Shown here piece by piece: positions 20,642-32,774 of a DNA stretch of 64,000 bases. Origin of the DNA: Trifolium pratense (Eukaryota > Streptophyta > Magnoliopsida > Fabales > Fabaceae). The notes under the pieces were generated by a model. The model was not told the origin of the DNA and made no database searches. It saw nothing but the letters and a program-made list of their open reading frames with translations. Every line of letters starts with the position of its first letter. Position 1 is the stretch's first letter. Where the stretch lies: positions 42,368,856 to 42,432,855 of the forward strand of contig NC_060063.1 in assembly GCF_020283565.1 (NCBI RefSeq). The letters run 5' to 3'. A program made the position numbers and the translations under genes.

Positions 20642-22059
20642 TAACTAATGTAGATCTTTTAATCAAAATGCATCAATCCGTAATATTAGTATCAGCTCTA
20701 CAATCTCATTGACTATGAACTAAATACATTAAATATTCAATCAACATAAAAGAAATTGGAGATAATATCATTTGGTCCAGCTTTTTCTAGGTGTACAAGC
20801 TATTTTAATCATAAAGTTAGAAATAATAACCTTAAACTAAAATTAAAGTTGTTTGGTAAATTTTACCTTTTTAAAAAAAATGTTAAAAGTTGTTTTTGTT
20901 ATTATTATAATAGGGTTAAAAGATATATTTGATAATATATTATATAGTAATTTTTTAAAAAAATATAAAAGCTGCTTTTTTTCCTACTAAAACTTTTAAA
21001 AATTTGTTGTTTGGCCTAACTTCTTACTTCTAAAAAAAAAAAGAAAAAAATGTAGGTCAAACAATACCTAAATACCAGTACCATATACCAAATGTTTTTT
21101 TATTTTTTATTTTTTATTTTGACATAAAAAGCTTATGGCATTTCATTAATAAACAAATCTTGGATATATGTAGAGATATCAGTATGAATACGAAAACTAA
21201 AACTAGCTAGAGATGAGACCGCTCTTGCCAAATTGTGAGCAACTTCATTAATTTATCTCCTAATAAACTCAACATGAGAGTTTGTAAAATAAGAGTAAAA
21301 AACATGTTTACAATCTTCTATAATATCTCCGAACACAAATTCATCTATCTAGTTACTGTTAAAATTATTCACCATGTGTTTGAAGTCAAGTTCAAACACC
21401 ACACTACTAAAATAAAGATTTTTCACCAATTTCATCGTACTGAATAGGTCTAAAGCTTCACGGGTACTGGTATCAAATAATTTTTTCCTCTCTACAGAAA
21501 AATATTGAAATTTATTTTTTGGTACATAAATATTGAAATTTATTTAAATAAGAATTAAGAGTGTGTGTTAAAATTATTTTTTTGACGCAAAAGCGTGTGT
21601 TACATTAATGAGGGTAAATTGGGAATATGACGGATAACTGTTTTAATGGGTACGTAATTCGGAAATAGAAACGTAACTAACGTAGAGTTTATCGTGAAAA
21701 CAAACCAGGCAAAGTGAAGTAACACGGCGATACCAACTGAGCCGGTGACGGAGTTTTCATACCAAACCAATCAAATTCTTCCACGTCAACACTCCTTCTT
21801 CTATCTTCTCCCACGTGTCGTCGGTCACCGTCAACTCACCCTCTTCCGTCAAAAAACGTTACCAATTTCATAAATTTTAAAATACAAAAACAAAAATAAT
21901 CGTAACAAACCACGAAAAGGCGTCGGTATATTCATTCTCGCCGGCCAAAAAATTAATAATAAATATGTTAAATAAATTAAAACCCTAACTTCTCTCTCTT
22001 TCTCTCTCTAACCACTTTCTCTCTCCTTTGTTTTCTCGGTGAATCGGCGGTGAGTAATT

Positions 22060-23177
22060 ATGGACGACGACGACGAGATCCATTCCAATCCATCACCGTT
22101 GAGCGGATCTCCGGTTTCATCACCGGGAGCAATTGGTAGGATTTCGGTGACGGTTGCGGCACCGGCGCCGGAATCTCATCCGGTGACGAACAGCTATGCA
22201 TTAGCGCTTCCGATTCAGAATCAGTTAAGAGGAAACAACGGTGGAGGGAGGGAGGATTGTTGGAGCGAAGGCGCAACGGCGGTTTTGATCGAAGCGTGGG
22301 GAGAGAGGTATATGGAATTGAGCAGAGGGAATCTGAAGCAAAAGCATTGGAAAGAGGTGGCGGAGATCGTTAACGGAAGAGAAGATTATATGAAAGCGCC
22401 GAAAACCGATATTCAGTGCAAAAATCGGATCGATACTGTTAAGAAGAAGTATAAATCGGAGAAAGCTAAGATCGCTGCCGGAGGTGGCGTCATAACCAGT
22501 AAATGGCCGTTTTATGACCGATTAGATCAGTTGATTGGTCCAACCGCCAAGATCACCGGTAGCACGTCTGCCGGTAACAGTAATTTACCACCGCAAAAAG
22601 TTCCGTTAGGAATTCCGGTCGGTCTTCGTTCCGGTGGTGGTGCTAATCAGTTCAATTCTCAAAAGAAAAATAAAAAACCACAGCCACAAGTACAGCCGCA
22701 GTTGAATTACCAGAAGGTTCAACTTCGGCCGCGAGTTGTGGCTGTGGATTCCGATAATTCATCGGAAAGAGAAGCTCAAGTGACAGTTTACCACCGCTGG
22801 AAAGTCAGGAGAGGAAGAGAGCGAAGGTGATGAATTCAAATGCTGCGAAAGGAACAGAAGGAAGAAAAAAAGGTTGGGGAAGTGCTGTGAGGGAATTGAC
22901 TCAAGCAATTGTGAAATTCGGAGAGGCTTATGAACAAGCGGAGACATCGAAGTTGCAGCAGGTGGTGGAGATGGAGAAGCAGAGGATGAAGTTTGCTAAG
23001 GATTTGGAGTTGCAGAGAATGCAGTTTTTCATGAAAACACAGGTAGAAATTTCACAGCTTAAGCTTGGAAGAAAAAATGTTAATGGCATTGGTAACACAA
23101 GCAATCATCATCACAACAACAATGAAAAAAACAACATGAACAACAACAACCATAACAATAATAGTGACAGTGAATGA
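22060..23177 (+). pseudogene. ASIL: ASIL-type trihelix transcription factor, frameshifted
   Basis: The N-terminal part in frame from 22060 has a trihelix (Myb/SANT-like) DNA-binding domain: DCWSEGATAVLIEAWGERYM, LKQKHWKEVAEIVNGRE, KTDIQCKNRIDTVKKKYKSE, WPFYDRLDQLIG. The C-terminal part, ending TGA-free at 23177 (GAA TGA), has the family's coiled coil (WGSAVRELTQAIVKFGEAYE, VVEMEKQRMKFAKDLELQRM) and an Asn/His-rich tail. The halves are in different frames: the first stays open to 22830, the second opens after a stop at 22755-22757. A net 1-base loss (or 2-base gain) must lie between about 22758 and 22830. ASIL proteins bind GT elements and repress seed-maturation genes in seedlings. As read, the product would lose the coiled coil. 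A sequencing error is as likely as a real lesion. Confidence 0.8.
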
Positions 23178-24458
23178 GTGAGTGATAATTAGGTAAAGGT
23201 TAGATTCAAATTCCCCAATTAGTCTTTGTGTGAAGACTAGTGTATGTTGTTGTTGTGTTTAGTTATTATGGATTAAGATTTATATGTGCATTAATTGTTA
23301 CAGTTAACTTAGTGGGATGTTGTTGCCAAATAAAACAAGTGTGTTAAATAATTTAAGCTCAATATATCAATGTAACACCATTCTGAATTGTTATTATTGT
23401 ATCATGAATCATATAATTGTTGATAGGCTCTACTTTGATACAATGTACATATTAGATATGCAAACTTATAGATACTACTACTAATTTAGCAGATATTGAA
23501 TTTCCTATAGTATCTTGAAAGTTGGGCTAATGATCTTGGAGCATTGATTTAGTTACTGTTATGGAAGGTTTAGACGTGACATTCTTAAAATACTGAATAT
23601 TTAAGGATTTTGTCTATCATGTAATGTCATATCACATTGCTATATCTTGAGTGTGAGTTAGTTGAATGATGAAATTGGCTCTGCATATAATTGAGGTAAG
23701 TGAATGATTCTGATGCGATCAAAGGTCTCAGAAGTCAGAAACACCACACAAAGTAACAGGTCTGGTGTTGATTATCATAAAAAATCATTAAAGAAAACAA
23801 AACAAAATCAAGCATGCTTCACAAGAATGGGTGCCTATCCTATTCAAGAAAACTCACCTCCCCAACTAAAAAACCAAACCAAATCACAAAATCTAAAATT
23901 TTTCCTTTACAACTCTTCACACATCAACCAAACAATCATTCCTTCAAAAATTCCATCACTGGAGAATTTGTCCCTTATCTCTCATTATTGTAATTTCTCC
24001 CTCCATGTAAACTGCCGCCGACTACCTCTTAAGCCCCACCACCAACGCATACATTCTTCATTCACCTGCCTTTGCTTCCTCTGTCTCTCCCACAACATGA
24101 TTTTAGCCTCTCTTTTCTCTCTTGCAGGACTTTGCTCTTCTCCTTGTCACGCAACAACCACCCTCTCCATTCAATACCACGCCTTCAATTCTCTACTTTT
24201 TCACTATCCTAGTTAGGCTTCCGGTGGAAAGTTGCAGGAAAAAAAATGAATGAATCACAAAATAATGTATATTTTACCTTTTGTTTCAGTCCCTATAAAA
24301 ATAATAATTAAAAAGCATAAAAATATAGTATTATAGGAGAAAATTATAAGAATTTTTTTCGGAACGAGTCCAATTTCACCTACATTACAGAACGAAAAAT
24401 GCATTTTGCCTATCTTTTTATTTTATAGTTTTTTTTTTTATTCTTAATAATTTTGTGC
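23178..24458. other. Spacer 3' of the trihelix gene
   Basis: Probable 3' UTR then AT-rich DNA. An open frame at 23704-24216 has no recognisable domain and is biased in composition. On its minus strand a short reading frame (about 24130-23990) also shows no known motif. I call no gene here. Confidence 0.5.
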
Positions 24459-24466
24459 CCCAAGTC

Positions 24467-25351
24467 CAGGGACGGACCTGTGTGAGGCTTGGTGTGGCTA
24501 TAGCCACACCAGCCCAGCCCAAATATTTTTTTTTTTTTTTAAAAAATAATTTTATAAATAATTTTAAATTATTCTGTATACATATTCGTACAAATACTAG
24601 TTTAGAGTTTATTATTAATGACCGTAAGTCTCTCGATACATATTAATTTAAATATTAGTGCAAATATTAGTTTATAGTATTCAACTTTTTGGTCATACAT
24701 AGTGTATTATTTTAAGTTATATACTTTAATAAGCCACTAGGTTTGATCTAGTGATAAGAGATTTGGGTAGTACGCTATAAGTTTTGGGTTCGATCCCTAG
24801 CTCATTGTAAACCAAAAAAAAGAGTTATATACTTTAATTGTATAATAGTCAACTTTAACTTTAACTATTGTGGCATATAAATATGAAATGACATAAAACA
24901 ATAGGTTTAATTTTTTCAAGTAAGAAAATATGGGTAAAATTGGAATAAATATTAATAAGTTATAAGTTAATTGAATTAGTTTATCAAAATAAACTATAAG
25001 CCGGTAAAAGTTTGGGTTCTATATATTTTGATCCAAGATAGAATCTTGTGATGTATGAAACAATAGTAATATGTATGATTTCACATATAATCAATAAGTT
25101 ATAGTCTTTTCTTTTTTCCGAATAGAAACTTTGTAATTTTATGGATATAGTTTGTTAGTTTGTTAATTTCTTTTTTTTAAATAGAAATTTTCTGAATTGT
25201 TGGTTTGTTGGTGTTTTTTTTAGATACACATATTGTATTAATAATAATTTCATATGTTGTTTAACTAAACTATTAAGATAACGATGATTTTTTTTTAATA
25301 CTGGCTAAAAAATTTAGCCACATCGGTAATCAATGTCTGGGTCCGCCCCTG
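24467..25351. mobile_element. Non-autonomous hAT element with 8-bp TSD
   Basis: 885 bp with ends cagggacggacctgtg and, inverted, caggggcggacccagaca, the common hAT terminus. It is flanked by perfect 8-bp copies of cccaagtc (24459-24466 and 25352-25359), the length hAT transposases make. No transposase is present. Near 24729-24815 it holds a Pol III-like module (gatctagtgataag and gggttcgatccct), probably a SINE that inserted into the element. Confidence 0.85.
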
Positions 25352-25654
25352 CCCAAGTCTATAGCTAGTTACCTTTCAACAACACCAGAAATTCCACATC
25401 CACTGATAAAATTTTAATTTGCTATTACAAATAGAGTAGAGCCAGAAAATAATGAATCAGACTAGATTGTAAGGATTTTGAACTTATTTAAGCAAGTGGT
25501 AAGAAATTTGATGCATAACTCTTATGTATAGAAAAAAATTGTTTGGAAGAGAAAAATTCACTATGTATACTTACAAATTCTCAAACAAAGATTAATCACC
25601 GATAAATATTGATGAAAATTTTATATCTATAATCTATTGTTAAAAAAATAAGAG

Positions 25655-25789
25655 TAATGATATGATGACACATTTTTTGTTACACAAAAGTTACACACAT
25701 ACTATAGTATAGCATGAAAATAGATGTATAAAGTAATATTATATTGTGTGTAACTTTTGTGTAACAAAAAATATGTCATCATATCATAA
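25655..25789. mobile_element. Small hairpin MITE
   Basis: 135 bp whose left half (tgatatgatgacacattttt, tgttacacaaaagttacaca) is repeated inverted in the right half with two or three mismatches. It has no coding capacity. It lies in an otherwise featureless spacer 3' of the F-box gene. Confidence 0.75.
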
Positions 25790-26553
25790 AATACCGCAAC
25801 GAAACAGTGTTTATCATAGTCTATTACAGATTTAGATTTATTGTTGTCAATTATTGACGCAGTCTCACACTGTAGTAAATCTTGACCATTAATTTGAAAT
25901 TAGACGATTCAAATTTAAATACTGTTTTACAAAGCAAAACAATTTCAGCCGCTGATCATAGATTGGATGGCTAAGATCCGATTCCACCTACCTCTAAATC
26001 TTCCACAGTCTTCTCAATTTTGTAATCAACATTGCTTGAGGGTCCCTTTTAGAAGTTTCAACTTTTCTTTTATTAGCAGCAACACACAGTGAAGGCCCAT
26101 AAACTGCACCAAAAACCAGAACCAAAGATGTAGAAAAACACCACAAACAAACACACACTCTATATTACACAAGAAATATATGCACTTCTTATTTTAAAAT
26201 TTGAGCATGAATGTAAATACAATAAAGGAGTTAAACATTTGTTTGTAAATTAAGGTATCTCTGCTAGCTTGTTCTGTTGGTTTACATTATGAAATCACTG
26301 TTCTGCTTCTGTTATAACAAAAATGTTATTCAAACACAAATATCAAACAAATATACAACATTTATACACTTTTTACTTTTTTTAATATTTTTTACATGTT
26401 TCGAATTGCGTGCTGTGAGAGAAGAGAGAGAATGTGTCGTATTTTTGTCCACAAATTTGTGTTGATATATCATCCTCCTGTTATAATATGGATTATGGAC
26501 AGTATTTTACAAAGTTCAAAACCACAAAACAACAATAAATTAAAAACAAGGAA
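25790..26553. other. Spacer 3' of the F-box gene
   Basis: AT-rich DNA with no gene, repeat family or RNA that I can name. The part next to 26554 should hold the F-box gene's 3' UTR. Confidence 0.5.
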
Positions 26554-27546
26554 TCACAAAAACCAAACATTATAATGCATCAACCAAAACCTAAACATAT
26601 AAAAATTACCATGCGTGCAGCCAAGGTGAAATTCATTTCCTCTTCCTCTTCCTCTCCTCTCCCCATTTTCAATAGCATTCATAAGAATAATGGCAGCTTG
26701 ATTCTCATTCACAACAATCCCATCCATGTCCTCCATTCTAATCTTAATACGCCTCACATAGAACTTATCTTCTTCTTCATTTTTCCACTCACACTTCACC
26801 TTCACCTCACACTTTACCATCTCCGTAAAATACTCCCAAACCCCCGCCATCGGCAACAGCGTCTCGTACACCGCCACAACCGATCCATTGTTAGTTGTAA
26901 CTGAAACAGGTTTACAACACGGACGAAACAAGCTCCCTGCATGCTTTATAGTACTCCTAGATGATATTTCACTATATAGAGATGATATAAGCACACAACT
27001 AAACCTCAATTTTTCTTTCAAATATTCCTCACACCCATCTTTCTTCACTGGAATAAAATTCAAAATATTCCACAAGTCACAAGAGTCAACAAAACGAAAG
27101 GATCTCGTGGCTCCACATGTCCCTATCTTTATGCTTTGAGATCCAATATTTGCACACAAAAGTTCTCGTTCTCGTTCTCGTTCTCCCTGTAAAAAAACAT
27201 CAAATACATACGCAAAATCTGCAACGGATGGAAATTTTGGTGGTGGTGGAGGTGGAGGAGGATTATTACGATGGTGGAGGGAAGGGAACGCATCGGAGAA
27301 GAAGGAACGGCAGCCACCGGGGAAGTCTGAAATTATCATCCCATGGAAACCTACCCAAGTATGCGACAACAAGCTAGGCCACGTGGAAATGCAAACGTTC
27401 ACCCATAGTCTGCTGTTGTTGTCTTTGCAGATCATGTGAAAGAATTCAGAGGAGACTGCTGATAAAGCCGTTAGGGTTTCGCCGTCGAGGCGCGGAAGGA
27501 TGTGAGTAAGAATGATGTCCGGAGGTAACATACTAAAATTATTCAT
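26554..27546 (-). CDS. F-box protein, At2g27310-like
   Basis: Single-exon gene of 330 residues, start at 27546. Residues 6-50 form an F-box (LPPDIILTHILPRLDGETLT, ALSAVSSEFFHMIC), which would bind SKP1 in an SCF ubiquitin ligase. The rest follows the plant At2g27310/At2g36090-type pattern (LWVNVCISTWPSLLSHTW, FFSDAFPSL, then ISSLYSEISSRS). The target protein is unknown. Two low-complexity stretches are in the coding region: eight prolines (near 27240) and an Arg-Glu run from a tandem tctcgt repeat (near 27165). Both are prone to length change and could differ among accessions. The frame is intact. Confidence 0.8.
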   Translation of the reverse strand: MNNFSMLPPDIILTHILPRLDGETLTALSAVSSEFFHMICKDNNSRLWVNVCISTWPSLLSHTWVGFHGMIISDFPGGCRSFFSDAFPSLHHRNNPPPPPPPPKFPSVADFAYVFDVFLQGERERERELLCANIGSQSIKIGTCGATRSFRFVDSCDLWNILNFIPVKKDGCEEYLKEKLRFSCVLISSLYSEISSRSTIKHAGSLFRPCCKPVSVTTNNGSVVAVYETLLPMAGVWEYFTEMVKCEVKVKCEWKNEEEDKFYVRRIKIRMEDMDGIVVNENQAAIILMNAIENGERRGRGRGNEFHLGCTHGNFYMFRFWLMHYNVWFL

Positions 27547-30500
27547 GATTGATCGATGGTAGAAGACGGCTAAGTTTTCATGTTAAGATATAGGGTTAGG
27601 TTTTCATGTTAAGATTAAGATATATGAGGAATTTTTACACAATTGCCATGTTTCACCGATCTGGATCCTCAGCAGCGACGATCTCTGCTGCGGTGCCTGC
27701 TGCTGGATCCTGGCCCTTGATTTAATCTAGCATCAGGTTTCCTATTAATACATATTAATCCTGCCGCATCTAATTAAACTGGTACACTGTCAAGCCAAAC
27801 AGAATACAAGCTATTATTTATTGTTATACCACTGTAAAAAAAAAAATCTGTGTTATATATACCCACCGCTTAGCCTAACGATCAGATCCGAATCGTACTG
27901 TCATACATCAAAAACGCAAATTGCCTTCAACTCAATAACAAATTTGTTGTTGTTGAAGCTTAATATCAGAGAAGTGATGTATTGTTGTTGTATATGACAT
28001 TAATAATGCGTTTAATTTCTTTGTTGATTGTGCTTCAAAAAAAATTCTCAATTGATTGATTGTGTTGAATCAGAACTACCCAGTTTTTGAGCTTGTTCAT
28101 TGCAAAGGAAACAGCGAAGCCATTATAAGATTTAGTATAGGGATAAAGTAGTGAATCAGAAGAAGATTGGAGAATGGAAGAGTACATAATGGAGAATGGA
28201 AGAGTATATGATGCATTGTGGTTGTTGTGTTTCATATGAACTAAGTATGTAAGTATTTTTGGTCGCCAAGGACATCACTTACTGTTACTGACAACAATAA
28301 CATTAGAAGATACAAAGTCGAGGTTGAAGAGGCCATGGATTCTTAACAATAGTTGTATAGAAAATTAATTGTGAAGGTTTAACAAAATTAAAATGAAAAT
28401 AAAATAAAATATATTATGCGGCTAAAACGGTGTTTGAGAAGAATAAAATAAAGGAAATTAATTATGGCGGTGGTAATACCGAAAGGAAAGACGATGGCTA
28501 CACTACAGTACTATACCCATATTTTTAATCTTAATTTCTATCATATAGGTCGACCATTGGATTAATCAAGAGGCCCAAAATGATGCAGCAGAAGCAGCTG
28601 CAGGCAGATTGGCAGCCGAAGATCCTAATTGATGTTTCACACACAAATTCCCAATATGTCAGTAACCAAAAAATATTCCTAATATATCATGATTTGAAAA
28701 ATATTTTCCCAAATGCCAACGTTTTGACTTTCAAAGTTACTTCCGCCATGGGGCATGGCGGAATTCTACTTCACTAGAATTAAATTTTAATTTTTTTCTC
28801 AATGCCACACAGTGTGGCGGTATTCTACATCATGTAATTTTTTAAAAAAAATTTTACCTCAAAGCCACACAGTGTGCCGGTATTTTTTTGAGAGAAAAAA
28901 ATATCGGTATATTAAAATCATTGATATTTTTTTCTCTAAAGAAAACACACTGATATTGAAATCAAGCATATATGCTACAAATAATCCTATGCATACTACC
29001 TTTTCCTTTTTCTTTAGAATATCGCCATGCTATTTGGCAAGATTCCTTTTGCATTTTGCAGTTTAGAATACCTTTTCTTTTTGCACTACGATTAATTTGT
29101 TCTGAGTGGTAAGAATTTTGACCACCTCAAAATGGTAGATACAATTTTTTGTTCAAGATTCAAGTTAAATTGTGTGAAGGGTATCCAATGATTTTGATCT
29201 CTTGAGATAAATTCAAAGATTTGAGTAATCCAAAGGTATCAATAATGATATAATTTAATCTTTACTTTATATTTACCATGATATCTTATACGATTAAATT
29301 AGAATATGGTTCACATTTTGAATTAACATGATTCCCATGTGATGCACTTTCAGCAGACAAATTCTGTCAGTTACTGTAAATAATCTTAAGTTTTTTATTT
29401 TGATCATAAAATTATTGAAGAATCAAGGACTTAGAGTTACAATTCTCCTTGAAGAGGCATATGCATAATTTTCATGTATATAGAGTTAGCACATACATAA
29501 AATATGTACTCAAGAAAGATATATAAGCGTTATCTTTCTCTCTTTATGTTCACGTCGAGTCCTGTTTGTGCGTGAAAATTGATGTTGTCAAGCCTTTTTA
29601 TTGTAGGAAACATTGATCTTTTAGTCATAAGGAGGGGTTATTACTTAAATGATGTACTGTATTTCCATATGTTATACTAGCACTAGCAGCAGGTAATGAT
29701 TTCAGTTACTTTTTACACACACTTTAAGTCTTTAAAACATTAGTTTTGAAACAATAATGTGACCCCTAATGATTGCAGGTAGTACTAAGTTCAAAACATA
29801 TATACACATAAAAATATGATTAGAATGAATTGTGTATGCATGATATTTATTAGGTTTAGTGAGAAACAAATTTGTGAAATAAGTTAGTTTGATTGAATGT
29901 GCTTTACAAACTTTGAAACTAAATATATTTGGGCAACACTACATCCTCAAAATTAGTTAATATGGTTAGTGACATGTGGTTTTTTGCACCACATGCTGCA
30001 TTCTTGCTAGCATTTGGATTGAAAGATAGGCCTCATGTTGAACTTGAACCTTCTCTTCATAAATGCATATGAAACTAAAGTTGAAAAAGGTACATATTAA
30101 TAAGGGGAAATCAATGATAATAAGTAAAATCTCATTCTTAATTCAAAATATGTAAAGTATACATTATCTCGTTCTGAACTTATTTTCAGTTTCTATTGGT
30201 TAAGAAGATTACATAATGCAAGTATAGCTAAAGTGTGGAATATTTATCTGTTTATAAGATCTGAAGGGAAGCTGTTAGCAAGCATAGTTAACGAGGATTG
30301 ACACTGGAAAGATAATGTAGAAGGCAATGCAATACTTGCCTTTGTAAGTTTTTATTGTTATACACTAGAAAGATAATGTAGGAAGTAAGACATGTTGCAT
30401 TTGGTTAGATATGGGGTGGAAATGCATTCAAAGAATTCCCTGTTTCAAGTTTGAATGCAAGCTTTGGTCAAAAAAAAAAAAAGTTTGAATGCAAGCTGTT

Positions 30501-31310
30501 TTTTATTTTGAACACAAATCATACACTCTATTGATGATTTATTGATTAAAGTGGTGACCTGGTGCCATTGGCCTTCCTTAACATTGTGTGAGTAGATATC
30601 TTGCTATAGATTTCTATGTTTAGCTTGTGATGCTAGAGCAAGATATGAGTAGGAATTTCTCAAAGTTATCGAGTCACCATTGGTATGAGAACAATTGTAC
30701 ACACTAAGATAGTTAGTTTTGGTTGTAAGATTTTAGGTATTTATTCTAATTCTAAAATCTAAATTATAACAGACATGAATTTTGTTATCATGTGTTTTGT
30801 TTGTTGGATATTTAATAGAATAATTTATTTTAAAGTTAATTATTGTATAATGATTAAATTAATTAATTTTTGACCAAGTCATAACATGGTACACATTTTT
30901 GTTTTAATTCCTATTTACTTGGTTTTTAATCCTAATTACTAGGATTGGAAGTTATGCTTGGTACTATTAATTAGAACATGAGTATATTATGTAAAAGGAT
31001 AGATGATATGATGGTACGTGAGAGGAAAAATAAGGAGAATGAGATATGAGTAAAATATAAGTGATTAGAGCAACACTCTTAAAAAGTTCTTCCTCTTCAC
31101 ATACAATTGAGTTATCTTCCTGGATTACATTACCGTTCTGTCATTCATATCCGGGAAGGACCTGTTGAATCCTGGGGGATTTGCACTTATGAGGCGGATA
31201 AATCCTTAAGGACAGTGCGATCAGCACGCCTCAGGTATTGTCTCACTATTTTACAGGTCATTCATCGTTGTTGGATTCATGGTTGTATACTTTAAGGTTG
31301 CCGACATCAA
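27547..31310. other. AT-rich intergenic region
   Basis: No gene is recognised. At 27668-27715 there is a GGATCC-AGCAGC inverted repeat. At 28745-28885 a ccacacagtgtggcgg-like palindrome occurs three times in diverged form (28752, 28804, 28863), suggesting remains of a repeat. At 31085-31235 a more GC-rich stretch may be debris of another retroelement; it lacks a domain. Confidence 0.5.
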
Positions 31311-32620
31311 TGATAAGTGCAAAAAAGTAGTTGAATTATATTATGAATTAAGGCAATTATTAACTTGTTTTGCAAGATTTGTGTATATAAGTCCCCAAGA
31401 ATTGTACATATATGTTTTGATCTAAATTATGTTAGTATATCTTAAATCCCAATCATTTTGACAAGTTTTTGTAATTAAAGTTGAATTTTTGATGTAGAAT
31501 GAATGTTTGATCTTGAAGATGTTCGCTGGGCTAGAGAAAGCCAGAGAAAGCCAGAAATTTTGTTCAATTGGCAGAGAGTTTCTGGCTTAAGCCAGAGAAA
31601 GCCAAAAATCCTATTGAATTGGCAGAGAGTTTCTGGCTTAAGCCAGATAAAGCTACAAGTCCTGTTGAATTGACAGTGAGTTTGGCTCCAGCCAGAGAAA
31701 GCCAGAAGAGCTGGAGGTGACTCAGAGGACACGTGTTAGCAAACCCAGCTTTGAAGTAAGGTAGCTGGCTGAGCCAGCTATAGCTGGCTGGGCCAACTTA
31801 AAAATCTAGTTCACTATAAAAGGACACCAAGAGTAGAAAAATGGATGATGTAGCTTGTAATACTTCTAAAAAAACAGAGAAAAACATCTTAGGAGCTAGG
31901 TTTAAGCAACTTGAAGGTGGATTTGCTCATCTTTGTTGAGGAATCAACTCATGATGTTTGTTCATCTCAATTTCTTTCATCTTTGTAAAGTTACTATATC
32001 TATGGGTAACTAAACTCTCTTATTGTTGGGATTAGATGTAAAATAGTCTATGAATATGTATTTATCTTGATCTTGTGTTATACATGTTTTGGTGATTCAA
32101 TCAATCTTGATATTATCCTTGCTTTTAATGTTTTATTCTTTGGATTTGAAATAGTATAGGGATATATGTTTTGAATCAATGAATTAGGATAATATCTATT
32201 GAATCTAAACTCTAGGAATAGATTTAGATTTAATAATCACTTAAAGTATTGGTGTTTAAAAGATATTGTATCAATTAATCACCCGAGGGATCGGGGATTG
32301 ATCGATGTAATAGTTTCTCGTCGTTATCTGGGAACGGAAATGTACGAAGAGCAATACGTGATAAAATTGGTTGGTAACTCAAATATGTATAACAGGTCAA
32401 GGAAATGCATATGAATAGATATTTGAATTCTAATCCCGGCAATTTCATTTCTCTGATATTAAAATCATCTTTTAATCGCAATTTTATGTTCACAAGCAAG
32501 TTTTCATTACAAAATCTCTGAAACTCTTACTTAAAATCATGGTGATTGTTGAACGGCTTTTGATATCGCACTAGTCCCTGCGGATACGATATAACCAAAA
32601 TACTTACTTTTGATACCTCA
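31311..32620 (+). repeat. Probable 5' LTR of Athila-type element
   Basis: The LTR is taken to run from tgataagtgcaaaa to gatacctca, 5 bases before the primer-binding site. The start is uncertain because the 3' LTR is missing for comparison. It contains a TATA box (ctataaaagg, 31813-31822) and, upstream in U3, a minisatellite of about 65 bp (31534-31700) with the words gccagagaaagcca and attggcagagagtttctggc in three diverged copies. Confidence 0.55.
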
Positions 32621-32625
32621 TCAAA

Positions 32626-32643
32626 TGGCGCCGTTGCCGGGGA
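32626..32643 (+). promoter_or_regulatory. Primer-binding site, tRNA-Asp
   Basis: tggcgccgttgccgggga is the exact complement of the last 18 bases (with CCA) of plant nuclear tRNA-Asp as I know that sequence. This is the primer typical of the Athila branch. Confidence 0.85.
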
Positions 32644-32774
32644 CTGGCGTTTGATATTAATAGCATAGCTACAATTTCTATCGTTTTAAGCAATTTTGTA
32701 CTTTTAGTTTTATTTTACTACTTGTTATCCATCGTGCATGCTAACTTGTCTGGTTAGATTGTTGAATCCTGTTT

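Larger units (their letters stand above)
16612..22059. other. AT-rich intergenic region with MITEs
   Basis: No convincing protein gene. It contains a tRNA-Ala remnant and a dense run of MITEs (listed separately). The last 100 bases before the trihelix ATG are CT-rich (21990-22030), as is common in plant 5' UTRs. Confidence 0.6.

Noticed and set aside
23704..24216. 170-residue open frame downstream of the trihelix gene
   Set aside because: Biased composition with no domain or clear promoter. The first residues overlap likely 3' UTR. It looks like chance.
28745..28885. Three ccacacagtgtggcgg-like palindromes as a relic of the MULE arrays
   Set aside because: The core sequence differs (CCACA/TGTGG, not TTCGGTA/TACCGAA), and no MULE terminus or linker is nearby.
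31107..31295. Short open frame just before the Athila LTR
   Set aside because: GC-richer than its surroundings but without a domain. Probably debris of another element; not enough to call.
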